In this document: positions 23,651 through 35,290 of the stretch, one piece after another | Numbering within the stretch: the stretch's first letter is position 1 | Layout of the letters: every line of letters begins with the position of its first letter | NCBI GenBank assembly: GCA_032717465.1 | Contig: CM064690.1 | Location: forward strand, 11,276,093-11,340,092 | Origin: Coenobita brevimanus | Lineage: Eukaryota > Arthropoda > Malacostraca > Decapoda > Coenobitidae | Direction: 5' to 3' | DNA: 64,000 nt | Notes under the pieces: generated by a model | What the model was told of the DNA's origin: nothing | Databases searched by the model: none | The model's input: only the letters and a program-made list of their open reading frames with translations | Made by a program: the position numbers and the translations under genes

Positions 23651-26600
23651 ATTCTGAGGGTGGGGACACGGAATGTGAGAGAAGTGAATGATGAAGTGAA
23701 AGAGAGAGAGATTGTTCAGGTGCTTGAGGATGCAAGAGTGGATATATGTAGATTGACTGAAACCAAACATAAGGTGAAAGGGTGAGAGAAAGGGAATACG
23801 GTTTAGGAATATGTGTGGGAGTTAACCTGCCCCATCCCGTCGACTTATGGGCACGTTGCAACGATTTGCATTTGCCAGTCCCGGCAACGTACCAGTACGT
23901 CGTGCAATTGCAAGGTCCCTAATTTGCACAATTTTCAATTTTCGCACGTGATTTTTCGTATGTATACACGGGACACCTTCCTCTATTCCTCTACAAGGTG
24001 CCAAGCAGGGACAATGCCTTACACCGCATAACCTCCCCCCTCCCCCCCTCACGCCATTGTCTCGGCAATGGACCTGTTACCAGTGACCTGGCTAGTAAAG
24101 ATATTCAGGGTCAGAGTGATTCCCCAATCGATGACAATGTGGAGGACAATGTTTACATAGCATTAGAAGAAGAAACAGCCAGAAATAATGATCAGGTAAT
24201 GTGGCAAAAAAAGGTCAGGTATGGTGATTAGTTAGTGAGTGAAACAATGCTTATAATGCCTTTATTACTGCCTGAAAACCAATATACTCTCATACTACAT
24301 ATACATTCGTACCAAGTAAATAAATAAATACCGTTTATGAGTGGATAAAATAGTTACCCTCCCATAGAACTCGTTTTCTTTGGTGCCAGCATGTTGGAAA
24401 ACCCAGTCAGATAAGGAGGAACTCCTACCTGGATTGGGTATTTTAAATCTCAGGTGAGCAATTTCTCTATGAATTTTCGATGTTTCTCACCAAAAGCGAA
24501 GGTTTTAGCCAAAAAAAAAAAAATTCAAAAATACCTCGGGATTGGGGGATGTCGGAGGTGCGGAAAACCTAGGGACGTGACGGGTTAATGAGAATGAGAG
24601 GGCAAGAGAGGGAGTATGTCTGATGATAAGCAAGAAGTGGAAGGAGAGTATAAAAGAGTATGGAACAGTGGGTGCAAGGATTGTATGGGCAAGGATGAAG
24701 GTAGGTATACAAGTGTGGGTGATTGTGTGTGCGTATGTGCCAACAGAGGACTGAGTTGCAGGAGTGAAAGATGAGTTTTGGGTGAGTGTAGAAGCATGTA
24801 TGGACAAGTTTGAGAGGAGTGAGAGAGTGTTTCTGATTGGAGACATGAATGGCAAAGTTGGGAATGTATGGAATGGTTGGTCAGTGGGATATGCCAGCTG
24901 AAGTAGATGGGAATGGTAGTGCTTTGGTGGACATCTGTGTTGGTAAGGGGTTAGCAATAGCTAACACCTAATTTCGGCATAAGATGATCACAGGTATACA
25001 TAGAGAGTTATGAGGAGGATGGATGGTGAACTTGTTGAATGAAAGGCAATGATAGACTATGTGTGTGTGGATGAGTGAATGAGAAGACAAATGGTGGATG
25101 CAAGAGTGCGGAGAGGGTGGGGGAATGGAATCTCGGACCATCACTTAGTGATAGTCAAGGTAAGGCTGCAAAGAAAATGGTTGAAGAGACGAAGGGGAAG
25201 ACAGGAGGAAACAACTCCTGTGAGAGGAATGGAGAAATTGCAAGACAGTGAGAAAATGCCAGAGTATAAGAGCATAGAGGAAGAAAGATTAGGAAGGTAT
25301 GAGTTAGAGCAAATGGAAGGGGTGGAAGACATATGTAAGATATTCACGGAAGAGATAGGCGCAGCATGTGAGGTGGTTTGTGGAATGAGGAGGAAATGCA
25401 GGGGTGTGTAAGGGACAGCATGGTGGAATGATTAGGTGAAACGAGCTGTGGAACAAAAGAAGAAGGCATAAGCTACAGTGAATGGCTAGCAAGTAGAGTT
25501 AGGGGAGAAGGTGAGAGAGAGAAGAGAGAGGTATATGTGAGCAGGAGAAGGGAGGTGAAGAGATTGGTGATGGAGAGTATGAAGAAAGTGGATAAAGAGT
25601 TTGGGAGGAATGTGAGTGTGAAATGGAGGGAGAGTAAGAAATTGTTCTGGAAGGAGGTAAAGAAAGTAAGGCAATATGAAAGGGGTAATAGTAGAGGAGT
25701 GAAAGATAGGGATAATAGATTGTTGGTGGAGAAGAGAGAGAAATTGAGGAGATGGAAGGAGCACTTTGAGGATTTGTTGAATGTAGAGAGTGACACCAGT
25801 GCGACTGTAAGTGGTTGGGGAATGGCTGGGAGACAAAGAGATGAGAGGAGCGAGGAAGAGATCAGTAGGGTGGAAGTAGTGGAAGCAATGAAGAATATCA
25901 AGATGGGAAAGGCCCCAGGAATTGATAGAGTGTGTGGTGAAATGCTGAGGTATGGGGGTGAGATTGTAGTAGAGTGGATATAGAAGTTATGTCGATTGGC
26001 CTGGGAAGAGGAAAGGGTTCTGGAGGACTGGAAATCAGGTATATTGTTCCTTTACACAAAGGAAAAGGGGAGAGAGAAGTATGTGGTAACCATAGGGGTA
26101 TTTGCCTTCTTAGCGTGGCTGGAAAAATATATGGTAGAATATTCATTGACAGGGTTAAACATATAACAATGGAGCTAGTTGGAGAAGAACAAGGGGGATT
26201 TAGGAAGGGAAAAGGGTGTGTAGATCAGATATTTGTTCTAAGATGTTTAGTGGAGAAGTATCTAGAGAAGGGAAAGAAAGTGTATGCTGCCTTCATGGCC
26301 TTGGAGAAGACTTATGACAGAATAGATGGACAAGGTATGTGGAAGGTAATACAAATATATGGAGTGGAAGGGAAATTGTTGAGTGCTGTGAAGAGTATGC
26401 ACGAAGGATCTAGGGCTACGGTGTGAGTGGATGGTGAGCTGAGTGAGTTCTTTGATCTCAAAGTGGGACTGAAACAGGGTTGTTTGGTGTCTCTATGGCT
26501 GTTTAATATATACATGGATGGGGTTGTAAAGGAGGTGAAAGGTAGAGCAGTGGATGTGGGGGTGGCTCTAATGAGTGAGGTGAGATTTGGAAGATTCCGG

Positions 26601-27395
26601 TGTTGTTGTTTGCTGATGATACAGTATTGTCGAATGAAGATGAATGGGAGTTGCAAGGTTTGGTGAATGAATTTGGGACAGTGTGTAGGAAGTGCAATCT
26701 GAAAGTTAATGTAAACAAGAGTAAAGTTATGGTGTTTGAGAGGAATGAAGTCACAAAATGCACAGTGAGGTAAGATGGTGAGGATATGCAGAATGTGAGT
26801 GCATTCAAGTACTTGGGTAGTGTGATCAGTAAGGATGGGACTTTGAGGGATGAAGTGCTGGAAAGGGTACAGCAGGGAAGGAAGGTTGTTGGTTCACTGA
26901 AAGCAGTGATGAGAAATAGGGAGGTGAGTATGGAAGTTTAGAAGTCACTGCATGATGGTATTGTGATCACTACTCTGACGTGACGTAAAGAAGCGAGGCA
27001 TGAACCTTGCAAGAGGAGAACATGTCAAGAGTGAGAGCAGTGGAAATGAGTTACTTGAGAGGAGCATGTGGAGTGACGTGGAGGGACAGGCTGACGAATG
27101 AGGAAGTGAAAGAAGATTGTGGGGTGGATGTGGATGTGGTTGAGAAGATTAGAAATAAATACACTGAGGTGGTTTGGACATGTGGAGAGAATGGAGAATG
27201 AAAGACTGACTAAGAGGGTGTATGTAGGTGAGGTGGAGGGAGGGAGAGGGAGGAGAAGACCGGGGATGAGGTGGAGGGATGGTGTTGAGAGGTACATGAG
27301 GGAGGGGGGAGAAAGTTGGGGGGAGGGTAGTCACATGGTGGGTGACAGAGTGACTTGGAGGCGTTTTGTCTGCAGCCACCCTTTGCGTGATTAGG
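23651..27395 (+). pseudogene. RTE-1 endonuclease-reverse transcriptase polyprotein, interrupted
   Basis: Endonuclease: VGTRNVREVNDEVKEREIV (23660-23715) and DICRLTETKHKVKG (catalytic Glu, near 23750), then the MITE, then FLIGDMNGKVG (near 24835). Linker: SRRREVKRLVMESMKKVDKE (near 25540). RT: MGKAPGIDRVCGEML (near 25905), LLSVAGKIYGRI (near 26110), GGFRKGKGCVDQIF (near 26195), VGLKQGCLVSLWLFNIYMDG (near 26465-26525), FADDTVLS (near 26610), then SLKAVMRNREVS and VVWTCGENGE/GRGRRRPGMRW at the C-terminus. Stops at about 25981 and 26425 and a frameshift before FADD inactivate it. Confidence 0.85.
23826..24584. mobile_element. TTAA-flanked piggyBac-type MITE, copy 2 (759 bp), nested in RTE-1
   Basis: TTAA duplications lie at 23822-23825 and 24585-24588. 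The length is identical to the copy at 3278-4036. Removing it with one TTAA joins the RTE-1 endonuclease as GLGICVGVNENERAREG, which proves the insertion is clean. Order of events: LINE-B, then RTE-1, then this MITE. Confidence 0.9.
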
Positions 27396-27428
27396 GCGTC
27401 GGGCTATAGATAGATAGATAGACAGAAG

Positions 27429-28155
27429 AACAGACTTAGCACGATTCTGGGCAGAAACAAAAAAGATGTGATTCAGGGGTGGGTTGGCACTGGTACCTTT
27501 TATTGGCCCTCTCCTTGTTGCAGACAGCATTAGAACAAGTGTGATTAAACCAAGGCTTTCTTGCATTAGTCAATGGATATGAGAAAGGAATGTATGCTTC
27601 CATGCCTGACAGAATAACCTCTGTAAAGCGCAAGGCACACTCAGATGGCTCCCGGCCATGGAAGAAATAATCATTCCAGGGAAAATCAAAGAAATACTGC
27701 CTGAGGGCCTCCCAATCTCCAGCTCCAAAGTGCCACAGTCACTGTTTCTTTGGAGGGTCCACAGGCTATACCGGAGTGATAGGAGAGGTTAAGGTAATAA
27801 GCTTGTGGTCGGAGGAGCCCAACTGAGAGAAAAGATTAACAGTGTAAGCAGAAGGATTAGTTGTAAGGAAGAGATCAAGTATGTTGGAGCTCCCTCCAAG
27901 GCAGTCAGGGATACGGGTAGGTTGCTGTACAAGCTGCTCTAGGTCATTAAGGATAGAAAGATGTAGGCTTGTTCACCAGGTGGATCAGTGAAAGGAGAGG
28001 AGAGCCAAAGGTGATGGTGAACATTGAAATCTCCTAGAATGGAGAATTCAGAGAAATGAGCAATGGATAGAATGTGTTCCATCATGTAAGTAAGATAGTC
28101 GAAGAATTTTTCGTAGTCGAATTAGGGGATAAGTAAACAGCACAGATATATTTAG
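27429..28155 (-). pseudogene. LINE-B piece 3: endonuclease C-terminal part and linker
   Basis: The minus strand encodes KYICAVYLSPNSTTKN at the piggyBac-2 junction, ILGDFNVHHHLWLSSPF (endonuclease GDFN box, near 28010-28045) and the linker WNDYFFHGREPSECALRFTE into KPWFNHTCSNAVCNKERA (near 27500-27680). A frameshift lies near 28100. Confidence 0.85.
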
Positions 28156-31100
28156 CCCCTATACCGCGGGGATATTTTTGCGCTCCTTGCGCGTCCCGCA
28201 GGGATATTTGCGCTCCAACTGACTTCTTAAAAATATTTACCAAAAATCAGTTATTAGACCTAGAATATTATAATTAAATATGCTTATGGCACATACCTTC
28301 AGCTTTCTCATGGGGTGTTGTTGACCCTTCGTCGACAACCGTAGGATTTGTGGAGACTTCTGAAGTTGGGTAACTAAGTCTCCACTTTACACTTCCTGAC
28401 ATCCCGTAATATGATTACCACAACCTGATATTATCACTAGAAACACTATTCTGATTTTCAAATAGTTTGGAATCCATACTAAAAAAAAAAAAACACTGTG
28501 AAAGCAATGAAAATTACGAGCACGTATGAGCTTCCAACCCGCCCTCATTCCCCGCTGGTATTGTGTTATTTATTATTCATAAAAACACTCACACTTTATA
28601 TTCTTATTATTTTATAACACTTACTGTATATATATCTGCAGTATTTATCCATAAGTTTCCTTCAGTAATTGTAGTTTATTGTCACTGTAGGCATTCACTT
28701 TCTCTCTCAGTAAAATACCTAGATAGCCAAGGTTTCACTTTCACTGTCATAACTTCAGATATTTGTACTCATATTCTTATATTACTAATTATTTACATTT
28801 CTGTTTACATTTTCTATTGTATTTTCAATATTTACACTTCTATTTTACTTATACTACGTTATGCACTGTCACTTGCAGTAACTTATAAAACTATATTACA
28901 CTGTTCAATCATATTTACATCCATTGCTTTCACTTGCTATTTACACATATTTTAAACATTATTTACATTTTCCACTTGCATTTTTAGAACTGCTTCAGGC
29001 TGTGGTAATCAAAGAAACAGATTACGCAGAGGAACCTGGCACTCAGCGCACTGCCAAGAGGTGCATTTGTGCTCAGGTGTGTGTCTGGTGGTATGTGCAC
29101 ACACCTGGCACCTGTGAATTGCAGCCTTCCTCTTCGTTGTGGCAGGCATTTGCACCAGTCTGTGCCAATCCATGTACGCCCTCTGCTCAAGTCTGTCAGC
29201 AAGTCTAACAGAATGGTGCCTTGGAGCTGCTGCTGTCACCCTACCATATCTCTCAAGCAGCTGCTGAATACAAGTCCTGGCAAACAACCTCAGGGAGAAG
29301 GACTTGGGTGGCTTTACCTTCATCTTGTACAGGATGAAGGCGTTCAGCATCGTCATGTCAATGAGATGCAGAAAAACTTTCCTGTACCTCTTAGTATTCT
29401 TCCTGAGGCAGTCGATCTCTCCAATCATCGTGTCGGACTTGTCCACCAGCCGCATGTTGATATTATAGTCTATGACAGCATCAGGTTTCCTCACAGGTTC
29501 GCCTGTCGTACGGTCGACCTTCCAACTGTCTTTCAGTTCCCCCTTGTGTATGGTGGTGAGCATGTACACGACCCTCTTGTCATGCCACCGTATTGCCAGC
29601 ATCTTCTCAGACTTGTGTAGGTGCTCGTCTCCTCGCTGCGAGTTTCCTGCCTCGGGGAATTTGGGGAAGTTGGCATGATTGCTCTTCACAGTGCCGCAGG
29701 AGCCGATGTCGTGCTCTGAAAGGTATTTAGCAAGTTTCGGTGCTGTATAGTAGTTGCCAGTATACAGTACATGATTCCCACCAAAATACCTTTCAAGCAG
29801 CACTTTCACTACACAGCCTGAGAAGCCAACGGGGTGTGTTTTGCCCAGACCGATAGTGCTGGCTGAATAGATGACAAAGTCAAGGATGCACCCTGTCTTA
29901 CAGTCACACAGTACAAAGAACTTGATTCCAAAGCGATGACATTTGCTTGGAATGTACTGTACAAACCTAAGACGTCCTCTGAACAAAACCAAGGATTCGT
30001 CTATGACAACCTTCTGAAATGGGTGGAAGAATGACATAAATTTATCCTTCATTCTGCTCAGAATCTCCCTGATATTCCAGAGTGGGTCAGTATGGGAAGG
30101 TACATGGTTGTTGATGAAGTTCAGGTTTCCCATGATGTTCTGGAAGCGATCTCTAGCCATGTACTTATTGAAGGTGGGTGAGGGTAGTAGGGGGTTCATG
30201 TACTAGTAATCTTCCAACTCATGCTTCTTTGAATGTGGCACGAGAAGCATGAGGGTGAAGAACACATACAGCTCCTGGACTCCAAGCACGGACCACTGTT
30301 GCATTTTCGCTGCACCTGCACCACTTGCAGCACGTTGTGACTTGTACCTGTTTGTCTCATCACATATGTGCTGCATGACTTCATCATCAAGGAAGGCCAA
30401 AAGGAAGTCCACAAACTCAGCATCCTCATCAAGAGTGAAGGTAGGCTGTATCCCTGAAGAACTCTCGTCAAAATGGAGTTGTTCAGGGATGAAATCGGAA
30501 CTTTCCATCCACACGAAGGCATCCAGGGTTCCCTGTCATGGCGGTGTAGGGTGGGTGAGGGTGGAGGGTGGCTGTTTCAAGGTCACTCTGACTCTAGGGT
30601 TGCCGAGTAACACTAGCAGCCCTTACTCTAGTTGCTACTCCAGTTTTACAAGTCAGGAATTTACCTCTTCCCCTAAGACCTGCCTTCACTGTAGATGCTG
30701 GTGGAGACTCCGATGACGAAGACTCAGGAGAAAATTCCGCTGAAGAGGAGGAAGAAATTATTGAAGTGGGGCCGGGAGAGCGGGAAGGTGATTCACCTCG
30801 GGACTCATGGTGGGCTGGGTCACGTGGGGCCATTGTTCTGGGGCTAACCCACCTCCTCTTCACTCCCTTCCCAAATTCCTTCCCTTGCTGCACTATGGGC
30901 TCCTTTCCCTTGGAGCTAGGGATAACTTCGGACGCTGAAGCATTCGTACTTGGAGTTTCTGTCAATATTTCCTCCCCAGGCTCATCACACAATTCACCTG
31001 AAGGATCAAAGTCACTATCCATCATTATCATAGGTAATTCTGCCAGTTCATGTTCCACTGCTGAGTCACTTAGTCCTTTACTGCTTCCCACATGAGTTTT

Positions 31101-31887
31101 TCTAGGGGTAGAGGTCACAGGGCCCTTTGCAATGGGCGCAGAAGCGGTGGTAATGGTGGGGCGCGAGTGCAACATGGTTTCACCTCAGAGGACAACAAGG
31201 AACTGAATGATGTGGCGTATATGGGCAGCCAAGGGTTGACAATGTCAATAGGGTGACAGCTGCTAATTTATATGCTATGAAATGATTGGTAGGAAATCTC
31301 GACAATACATAAAAAATTACGTAGTTCCAGGTGAATGTAAATATCACTTAGGCTTCTCCCTCCTCTCTTATATATATTTTTAATATGAGATAGATTATAC
31401 GGCATATTTCAAGGGGAAATTACCAGGGAAAATTAGTGAACGAGTGCACGTGAGGTGTTGTCAGGTGATAATTAGCCAATTCCAGGTTTATGGCACCATC
31501 ATATACCTTATTTCTTTTTTGTATATACTATTTTGTATAAGAATAGGGCATAGGGCTTATTTCAATGGATGAAATCAATGGAAAATTCCGGGGAAGATTT
31601 GCTTAGCGCAGCATGGCCAGGCAGGCGAGAGGAGAGGGTAATGGAGGGGAGGTAGGGAGGGGAGTCAAGAACGGGGAAAAATGGTTAAATTGTCAACAAT
31701 GGATGGGAGTACAGATGAGATTAGGAGCGCTGACTATTGTTGGACACTGGGAGTACTGATAGATGATACAAGCCACCACTTGAAAGCCCGGGAGAATTCA
31801 AAATAACACAGAATCACAAAAGTGACGCCCTGCGGTATGAGCCATTGCACCCGAGCATCACAAAAGTGATGCCCCGCTGTTAAGGGG
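28156..31887. mobile_element. piggyBac-2: 3732-bp piggyBac-superfamily transposon flanked by TTAG
   Basis: The left end is CCCCTATACCGCGGGG and the right end, read inward, is CCCCTTAACAGCGGGG (3 mismatches in 16). Both ends carry subterminal direct repeats (GGGATATTTTTGCGCTCC type at the left; CATCACAAAAGTGATGCCCC type at the right). The direct duplication is TTAG at 28152-28155 and 31888-31891, not the usual TTAA. It interrupts the LINE-B endonuclease, whose frame is restored across one TTAG. One minus-strand transposase pseudogene is inside. The terminal and protein sequences differ enough from piggyBac-1 to be a sister family. Confidence 0.92.
29009..31175 (-). pseudogene. piggyBac-2 transposase, with stop codon and catalytic Asp-to-Gly change
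   Basis: Ser/Pro-rich acidic N-terminus (31175 to about 30600), then core and Cys-rich end in one frame from 30514 to 29009 except for a TAG at 30200-30202 where piggyBac-1 has Trp (EEYW). First catalytic region VVIDESLVLFRGRLRF (near 29990-30020) is kept. The second reads HVLYTGNYYTAPKLAKYL (near 29740-29780): the catalytic Asp is Gly. The third, DYNINMRLVDKSDTMIG (near 29430-29475), is kept. The C-terminal domain has CQVCAHTTRHTPEHKC and CAECQVPL. A frameshift separates the N-terminus from the core near 30.55 kb. It cannot be an active transposase. Confidence 0.9.
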
Positions 31888-32260
31888 TTAGTCAGAGAAT
31901 GACAGGAAAGCTGAAGCCAGAGAGGAGAGAATTCAGAAGAATCAAGTTCAGGAACTCGAGAGCAAGATAAGTCGTTGCGTACATATACACAACAGCCACC
32001 TTTGGCTTTGAAATGCGTATAGAGAAAGCAGGAGGCTACAGAGAAGGGTTTGCTTTCAGTTGCCTCAGACAGCTGAGTCTCGGTTAAAAAGAGAAGGTGA
32101 GGTTTAGAAGAGAAGAGGTGATGTTCAGCAAAGAGAAAGTTAGAGGAAAGGCTGCGAATGTTGCAGAAATGAAGAAGTGGTGCCGATATTAGAGTGGTTT
32201 ATGTACCAAGAAGTAGGGCAGTACGGTATAATAAGCAAAATGTTGCTTAGGAAGAGGTGT
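31888..32260 (-). pseudogene. LINE-B piece 4: start of the endonuclease domain
   Basis: On the minus strand: FCNIRSLSSNFLFAEHHLF (near 32110-32165), LLFLTETQLSEATESKPF (catalytic Glu, near 32050-32100), KAKGGCCVYVRNDLSC (near 31970-32015), up to the TTAG junction. The exact 5' end of the LINE is not defined. Confidence 0.8.
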
Positions 32261-32944
32261 TTGGGAGTTTCCTAACCCAATATTACTGACCGTAATAGTG
32301 TTAATATTGGTACCATTTTATCTCATCCAAAAGAAAATTATTAACATTCATCAGACAGACGATTTTTTTTATTTCAGTCGAATGTGTCATAAGAGCGTGG
32401 GAATATTAATACTATTCGGGAAAAATAGTACCCAGTTCCAGCCATCACCACAAGATTTTCTTCATGTAACGCCCATTTTCACGGGGTTAAAGAAGCTGCC
32501 CAACACTTTTTTTCTAACTGACTTTGTTTATTACACCTTGCTATTATCTTCTGTGGTACATATATCTTTCCAATATTGCCATACATTGTATAAATAATGA
32601 TCAGATATATATTAACTACCGATGTCCAAAAATAAATTGCTAAGGAAGATGTGTTAGGGAGCCTCCTTAGCCGACGGGAATACGGACCTAAGAGTGTACA
32701 CTAGCTCTCAAAAGTATCTTTAAAGTGTGGTGCAAAGAATGGCAAAATGAACAGAATGAAACATTATTCCCGGCCATTTGTCTCAGTATGGTTGGTACGT
32801 ATGGTTAGCCATCACAGGTGGTACTCCTAATAAGGAAATCAATGCCACTATGTGACTGCAAACATACATTGACTTTCAGTAATATTTATACCTCTATGTT
32901 AAAGAATATAACCCATTAGACCAATTTATTGTGATAAATGCATG

Positions 32945-33030
32945 TTGGAAAACATAATAACTGCGACGGGCAGAGTTGCCATGTTCAAATATAACGTGAC
33001 TGCGGTGGGCTGAGTTGTCATGTTCAAATA
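32945..33030 (+). repeat. Two-copy tandem repeat of about 45 bp
   Basis: CTGCGACGGGCAGAGTTGCC and CTGCGGTGGGCTGAGTTGTC, each followed by ATGTTCAAATATAA, lie side by side. Confidence 0.7.
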
Positions 33031-33059
33031 TAAGTGATGGAATGAATACTCCAAGCTAG

Positions 33060-33195
33060 GCCTATATTAGACCATATAGTCCTTGATAGGGTGGTGAGAA
33101 TTTTCAGCTGAGTAGCTACCCGGGTAGGGCGCAAACTCGCTACCTCACAGTCTTGAGCTACGCATGCCACCATTGAGTCACCTAGCGCCTCTTGA
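33060..33195 (-). mobile_element. tRNA-like SINE head, third family
   Basis: On the minus strand GGCGCTAGGTGACTCAATGG resembles a tRNA A box and GCGAGTTTGCGCCC a B box about 45 bases later. There is no clear cloverleaf and no second copy in the window, so SINE is an inference. Confidence 0.4.
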
Positions 33196-33303
33196 ATATA
33201 CAGTAAGTGAAACTCAGATTATTTATTAAACAGGATGAGAAAAATACACATCACATTTCTTTCATTATCACAACTACAAATATATTAACAATGCAGAGGT
33301 TAA

Positions 33304-33984
33304 TCTTTTGAGATTTTCGGCCCTCTGCTGATTGTGTCTCTGCCAGATTCAGCCTGGCACACATAGAGTGCACTGTTGCAGAGCGATTCTTGTACTTAAT
33401 CGGCCACTGTACACTAACTTTTTATGGTAGACTGATGAATGTGGTACCGTTTTAAAGTTGAATAGTTGCGCTTTATCATAGTATTGTTGAAAAAAGCAAA
33501 TACGATAGCTAAAAGGCCAATACTACGAGTAGAAGTTAGCCAAAAAGGAAAAATCGCACACCCTTCTGTAGAAAAAGATTTGTTAAAAATAAAGAGTTAG
33601 AGTTACCTGAATTTTAATAGCACCTTGTCAATCTACAGTAAATTCTCTTTCTATTGATATATAGGTTATGGCAACTTATGTTAGTTTCCACAGAGAAAAG
33701 CGAAAGTTCTCACTGTCACACAAGCAAATATCCATGCTGGTAATACCGATATTATTCATGGTAAGAAGCTATTTATTATGCAAATCTGTCTGATATACTG
33801 TCATGGTAAAAACAAACAATTGGAATAGGACAAACAGAATAGTGTATCCGGAACAAGGCCAGATAGGATATGAAAAACAAGCAAAAAGAGAATACTGTTT
33901 TGTATGACTTCGAATTTGAGTCATCAGAATCTCAATGGTTGGATTTATGATGACTCAAAATCGCGTCATCGGAATCTCAAAGGG
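33304..33984. mobile_element. TTAA-flanked MITE, different family (681 bp)
   Basis: TTAA at 33300-33303 and 33985-33988. The ends are TCTTTTGAGATT and, inverted, CCCTTTGAGATT. The GGAATCTCAA block near the right end is preceded by a similar block about 55 bases inward (CAGAATCTCAA). No ORF of note. Confidence 0.7.
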
Positions 33985-34879
33985 TTAATAATAACCTATA
34001 GGGTCTGCATGTCGGACAGTTTTAACCACACATCATTATTTATACAAACTACCCGTATGTGGCGATATCTCGGTTTCGGAAGATATTGTGGTGTGGTGTT
34101 TCGTTATGTGAATGGCACAGCTTCATAGTAGGTGTTCTGGCTACAGAGTTATGGTAGTATCTACAGTATCTGTTCTGGATGCAGTCGGTGGATACACTGG
34201 TTATTAGATGAATAAAAGGAGCCCCCCAAAGTGTGTTTAACATTAACCTGTATTTATTTTACATATATAATGCTCAGTATATGAATTAATCTCGCATATC
34301 ACCTCCACAATACGGCTGGTGTATCAGTGACAAATGGATTTATACGCTGCTCTGGGGATTAGTTTCAGATAAGTTCGTTTACTGTCTTTACATTTCGTGT
34401 ACCTTTACGTGTCTAATATTTTTGTGCCGTTCACATTATACTGGGTGTCATATATCTCCCAGTCATAATCACAGATAATGTAAAACACTTTCACAAAATA
34501 GATCAGTTGAGGGAAGACTTGTATAATATTTATCTAGAGTGATGATAGCCTTGTCCTGACACTCGTGAAAGCAATGCAGATTAACCAAAGAAAGATTAAC
34601 CGTGCCTATATTAAAACTATGTTAAAACTTACTATCAGATATATCTATATGACAAAGTGATTAGTATTACATTAGAAAGGAAACGGTATATAAAATCCCA
34701 GGTGAGATACAGGTGTATGGCAACCACTCCCCAGCATGCAGGGCTACCAATTTTGTTGTCTCGTCACGCAACACGTGTCAGATACATCGTCCATTGTGTT
34801 AGAATATATAGCACTTTATTTTAAAGATACTTTTGGGAGCTAGTGTACATAATAGCCTGAGTGTTATTCTAAGCTGCAC

Positions 34880-35290
34880 CTTATTTCAGGTAACTGCAAT
34901 AAAGCTTGAAATAAATTTAATCCAAATTTTCTCTGAAACAACTTTAATGCAAAACATTTAATCCGAAAGAAATTCTGTCAGAAACAAACTTAAGTCAAAG
35001 CAAATACAAAGTCAGTCGTGTCCAAAGTGACTTTAGTCCCAAACGACTATACATCAAAATGTTTTCATGTAACTTCTCTTTTGACTAAATTCGTTTTTAA
35101 CTAGATTGAACTTAAAACTAATATAATAAATAACGATATTAAAATAAATATTTTCACCTAAGGCGTTTTAAATCCAGGGCGAGTTTAATCCAGAGCGTAT
35201 TTAATATAAACCAATTTTAATCCAAAGAAACGTTAATCTAAAACGAATTAATTCAAAAGAATTTTAATCCAAAATATAAACGGGAGTAAA
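34880..35290 (+). repeat. Degenerate tandem repeat with TTTAATCCAAA-type units (left arm)
   Basis: Units like TTTAATCC, AACGAATTAATTC and TTTTAATCCAAA recur every 20-30 bases with strong divergence. Its reverse complement at 59400-59840 in the right arm shows the same pattern as TTTTGGATTAA. Confidence 0.65.

Larger units (their letters stand above)
23651..27428 (+). mobile_element. RTE-1: near full-length RTE-clade LINE inserted in LINE-B
   Basis: It is flanked by the 7-bp duplication AACAGAC (23644-23650 and 27429-27435) and ends in a (TAGA)n tail. Without the 759-bp MITE nested in it, it is about 3.0 kb, close to a complete RTE unit. The 5' end opens directly in the apurinic-like endonuclease (RVGTRNVREVNDEVKE). 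The 3' end is the family end GTGATTAGGGCGTCGGGC followed by TATAGATAGATAGA. Confidence 0.9.
18374..32260 (-). mobile_element. LINE-B: CR1/Jockey-like LINE split into four pieces by three independent insertions
   Basis: Same family as LINE-A, read on the minus strand from about 32260 to 18374. The pieces are 31888-32260 (endonuclease start), 27429-28155 (endonuclease end plus linker), 22804-23650 (linker and RT start) and 18374-19376 (RT end, 3' UTR, short A-rich 3' tail). They total about 3 kb. Between them lie piggyBac-2, RTE-1 and piggyBac-1. At each break, deleting the insert and one copy of its target duplication gives an unbroken reading (CHSLTKYICAV; QNRAKSVFCPAKNNF; RPINTGVPQG), which shows that the pieces were once one element. 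The LINE also has its own frameshifts. Confidence 0.88.
32699..34845. mobile_element. TA-flanked Tc1/mariner-like element without transposase (2147 bp)
   Basis: The left end CACTAGCTCTCAAAAGTATC is mirrored at the right by CACTAGCTCCCAAAAGTATC, and the match extends through CTTTAAA. TA dinucleotides at 32697-32698 and 34846-34847 fit Tc1/mariner target duplication. No transposase ORF remains. A TTAA MITE (33304-33984) is nested inside. Its right end is also the outer limit of the giant palindrome's left arm. Confidence 0.7.
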
